Part shown: in pieces, positions 62,220 to 64,000 of the stretch
Position numbering within the stretch: position 1 is the first letter of the stretch
How the letters are laid out: each line of letters opens with the position of its first letter
Origin: Rhynochetos jubatus
Taxonomy: Eukaryota > Chordata > Aves > Eurypygiformes > Rhynochetidae
Direction: 5' to 3'
Assembly (NCBI GenBank): GCA_027574665.1
Contig: CM050653.1
Span: 40,312,118 to 40,376,117 of the forward strand
DNA: 64,000 nucleotides
Notes under the pieces: generated by a model
Database searches by the model: none
Told to the model about the DNA's origin: nothing
Seen by the model: the letters and a program-made list of their open reading frames with translations, nothing else
Translations under genes and position numbers: made by a program

Positions 62220-62341
62220 TTATACACAACATTCTGTATTGACTGGGATGCTAGGACTATCTTACGGTGGTAGCCTTGACCCACTATAGATTGCACAATC
62301 CCCTTTTTGCTGGGAAGACCTTTAGTCTCTTGTTCTGATGT
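62220..62341 (-). CDS. CNOT10: CNOT10 coding exon ([14 protein letters not shown])
   Basis: 122 nt from CTTTTAG to a perfect GTAAGT donor; starts in phase 0 and ends two bases into an Asn codon. Encodes [27 protein letters not shown] and [13 protein letters not shown], which match human residues just after the middle of the protein. The preceding exon is outside the window. Confidence 0.95.
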
Positions 62342-64000
62342 CTAAAAGGAAGGAAAAAAAAAGGATTAAAATATTGTTTATTTTAAAATATTGTTGTTGA
62401 AAGGGAGCTTGACAAAATGAGTGAAATCTGGAAGGAGACTTTGAACGCTGCTAAAATGTAAGAATTAATAGTTTATATGGGTACAGTTTTAAATCTTAAG
62501 TACCACAAAGGAGCAGGCACCTTCTATTGTCTTTGTGTTGCGGCAGGGTTTTACTGCACGCAGCGTAACCACGGATTAGTTCTGACAGCTTGTCCGATAG
62601 CCTACTGACCTAGTTTCTCCTCTGTTTTGAAAGCAAAAGAACAATGAGCCAAGTCGTATTAAAAGAACTGCTAGGATATCGAAAAAGAAATCACGTGACC
62701 GGCCAAATAACAGTCAGAATTCGCACCCTAATGCCTGACATCTTCTCTCCCGGCTCACACGGCGTTCAAAATGCTTCCTGAAAAAGCTGCTCTCAAACCG
62801 TCCCACGGGGAGCACAAAGCTGAACCACAACATATGCAAAATTAAATCAAATTCGCTTCTTTAATAGATTTTTGAGTATGCAGACATCCTGGGGGTCAAA
62901 TGAACTTAAAGCACCCCAATCGGCAGTCTCACGGCGTAGAGAGGATTCCTATTTACTGGGGTCTGATCCTTTGTTTTACCATGAGTCATCTTAAAATTGC
63001 TGCCAAGTGAAGTCAGTGCTGAAGAGCGGCAGTTGTAAGGAGAAACTTACCCTAAATCAGTATTTGAAACAGCTATCACTTCTCAGAAAACCTGTCAGGA
63101 TCTGTTGTGCATACAACAAAAACGCATACAATAAAATAAATACGCACATACGAAGCACATTTCGGAAGAGGTGTTAAACTGCAGAAAGTTCCATCTGTAT
63201 TTTATCAACTGAACTACTGAAGAAGGTAAAAATCAGCTGCGGTGAAATGACTTTTCTCTACGGTGTTCAGAGCGTAACTGTGAATCCATGCTTTGACGTC
63301 AAGGAGTATTACTCTAAATGCAGTTACGAGGTTAAACCCAACACATTCATAATTTTAGGGCCTCACTTGTCATGTTGCAAATCTCTCTTATGAAGGCGCT
63401 TCCCCTTTGCCTTTAATAGTAACGGCATCCAAAGCTGGATTTTTCTCTTGTAAGATTACAAGTTTAGGAAATTTAGGACGTTTTGTGACCCAAATTCAAG
63501 CTCCCTGGTACACCGCACATCATCCCAACCACAGCAGGGAGAAAGCTAGGCTTCAGGAGGAGCCTGGCATATCTACTGCTTTGGCTAGGCTGCAGTAAAT
63601 AAAGAAGTGTCCCATGAGGGTCTGTATTTCCCTTTTCCAGACTGCTAAACACTGTCCTTGCAAACAAAATCTTGGCTTAGGATTTGGGGCAAAACCCAAA
63701 GCTAATCCAGTCTCTCATACCCAGCTTGCCACTGGGGATGATCAGCTGTGTCTCCCGTATCTACGTGCGACTTGTAACCAGCAGGACAGACACAGAAAAT
63801 TGCAAAATGCGTATGAAGAAAGCTGGCGTTCCTGCGTTCCCTGCGCTTTACAGACCTAAGTACTCAGGACTGCCTGCCAGCAGCTAGCGCACACGCAACC
63901 GAAGTCAGCCCGTTTTTCACCCAACGCCCTTGAAACTTCAGTGCTGTGCCCGTGAAATGGGGATATAAGCAAACCTCTCCTATAAAGCTCTGAACAGCCA
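62342..64000 (-). other. CNOT10: CNOT10 intron (partial)
   Basis: 1.66 kb upstream of the first CNOT10 exon in the window. I searched both strands for the expected preceding exon (ending in AANKG) and did not find it. No repeat family or RNA gene is recognised. Confidence 0.75.

Larger units (their letters stand above)
47622..64000 (-). other. CNOT10: CNOT10 gene, 3' half: nine coding exons and 3'UTR
   Basis: CNOT10 is a TPR-rich, non-catalytic subunit of the CCR4-NOT deadenylase. With CNOT11 it forms a module bound to the N-terminal part of CNOT1. Seen here: nine minus-strand exons with matching splice phases, totalling 1,020 nt, 339 codons plus stop, out of about 744 residues in human. The peptide follows the human C-terminal half almost residue for residue as I remember it, including the terminal [13 protein letters not shown]. 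The exon before TSEQETKG lies beyond base 64,000. The gene converges on TRIM71. One intron is GC-AG, and one exon is only 36 nt. Confidence 0.93.

Overview
The window is vertebrate nuclear DNA and almost certainly avian. It has long AT-rich introns, a CR1 LINE fragment in the form typical of bird genomes, a solo LTR of a kind common in birds, and two genes whose spliced products closely match vertebrate TRIM71 (LIN-41) and CNOT10. There are no bacterial-style operons, rRNA or tRNA genes, or CRISPR arrays. Most open frames in the window are chance frames inside introns or UTRs.

Left and centre, plus strand (1 to about 44,590): the 3' part of TRIM71. Bases 1-23,625 look like intron 1; the exon encoding RING, B-box 1 and the start of B-box 2 is not in the window. 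Exon 2 (23,626-23,793) carries the end of B-box 2. Exon 3 (34,104-34,238) carries coiled coil. Exon 4 (36,858-38,309) carries the end of the coiled coil, the filamin-type Ig domain and six NHL repeats. All three coding exons join in phase 0 and give 584 codons plus a stop. A 3'UTR of about 6.3 kb runs to an AATAAA at 44,571 with a GT-rich downstream element. The UTR begins with a miR-125/lin-4 8-mer site and two let-7 8-mer sites, and carries a second close pair of let-7 8-mers about 4 kb further on, just before a run of 20 G. This is the layout expected of the classic let-7 target of the heterochronic pathway.

Centre right (about 44,600-47,620): a GC-rich tail-to-tail intergenic interval with no supported gene.

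Right, minus strand (64,000 down to about 47,620): the 3' half of CNOT10, a CCR4-NOT subunit. Nine exons with consistent phases give 339 codons plus a stop, a short 3'UTR and a poly(A) signal. One intron has a GC-AG boundary followed by an unusually long polypyrimidine tract. A 36-nt microexon could be skipped in frame. The introns hold a 4 x 55-bp minisatellite, a 26-bp tandem duplication, an AT microsatellite, a solo LTR and an unexplained 138-codon open frame.

The two genes act in related processes. TRIM71 is an RNA-binding repressor and E3 ligase of early development. CNOT10 belongs to the deadenylase complex that carries out much miRNA-directed and protein-directed mRNA decay. Their convergent order differs from the human order as I remember it (both on the same strand, CNOT10 upstream of TRIM71), which suggests a local inversion or an assembly problem.
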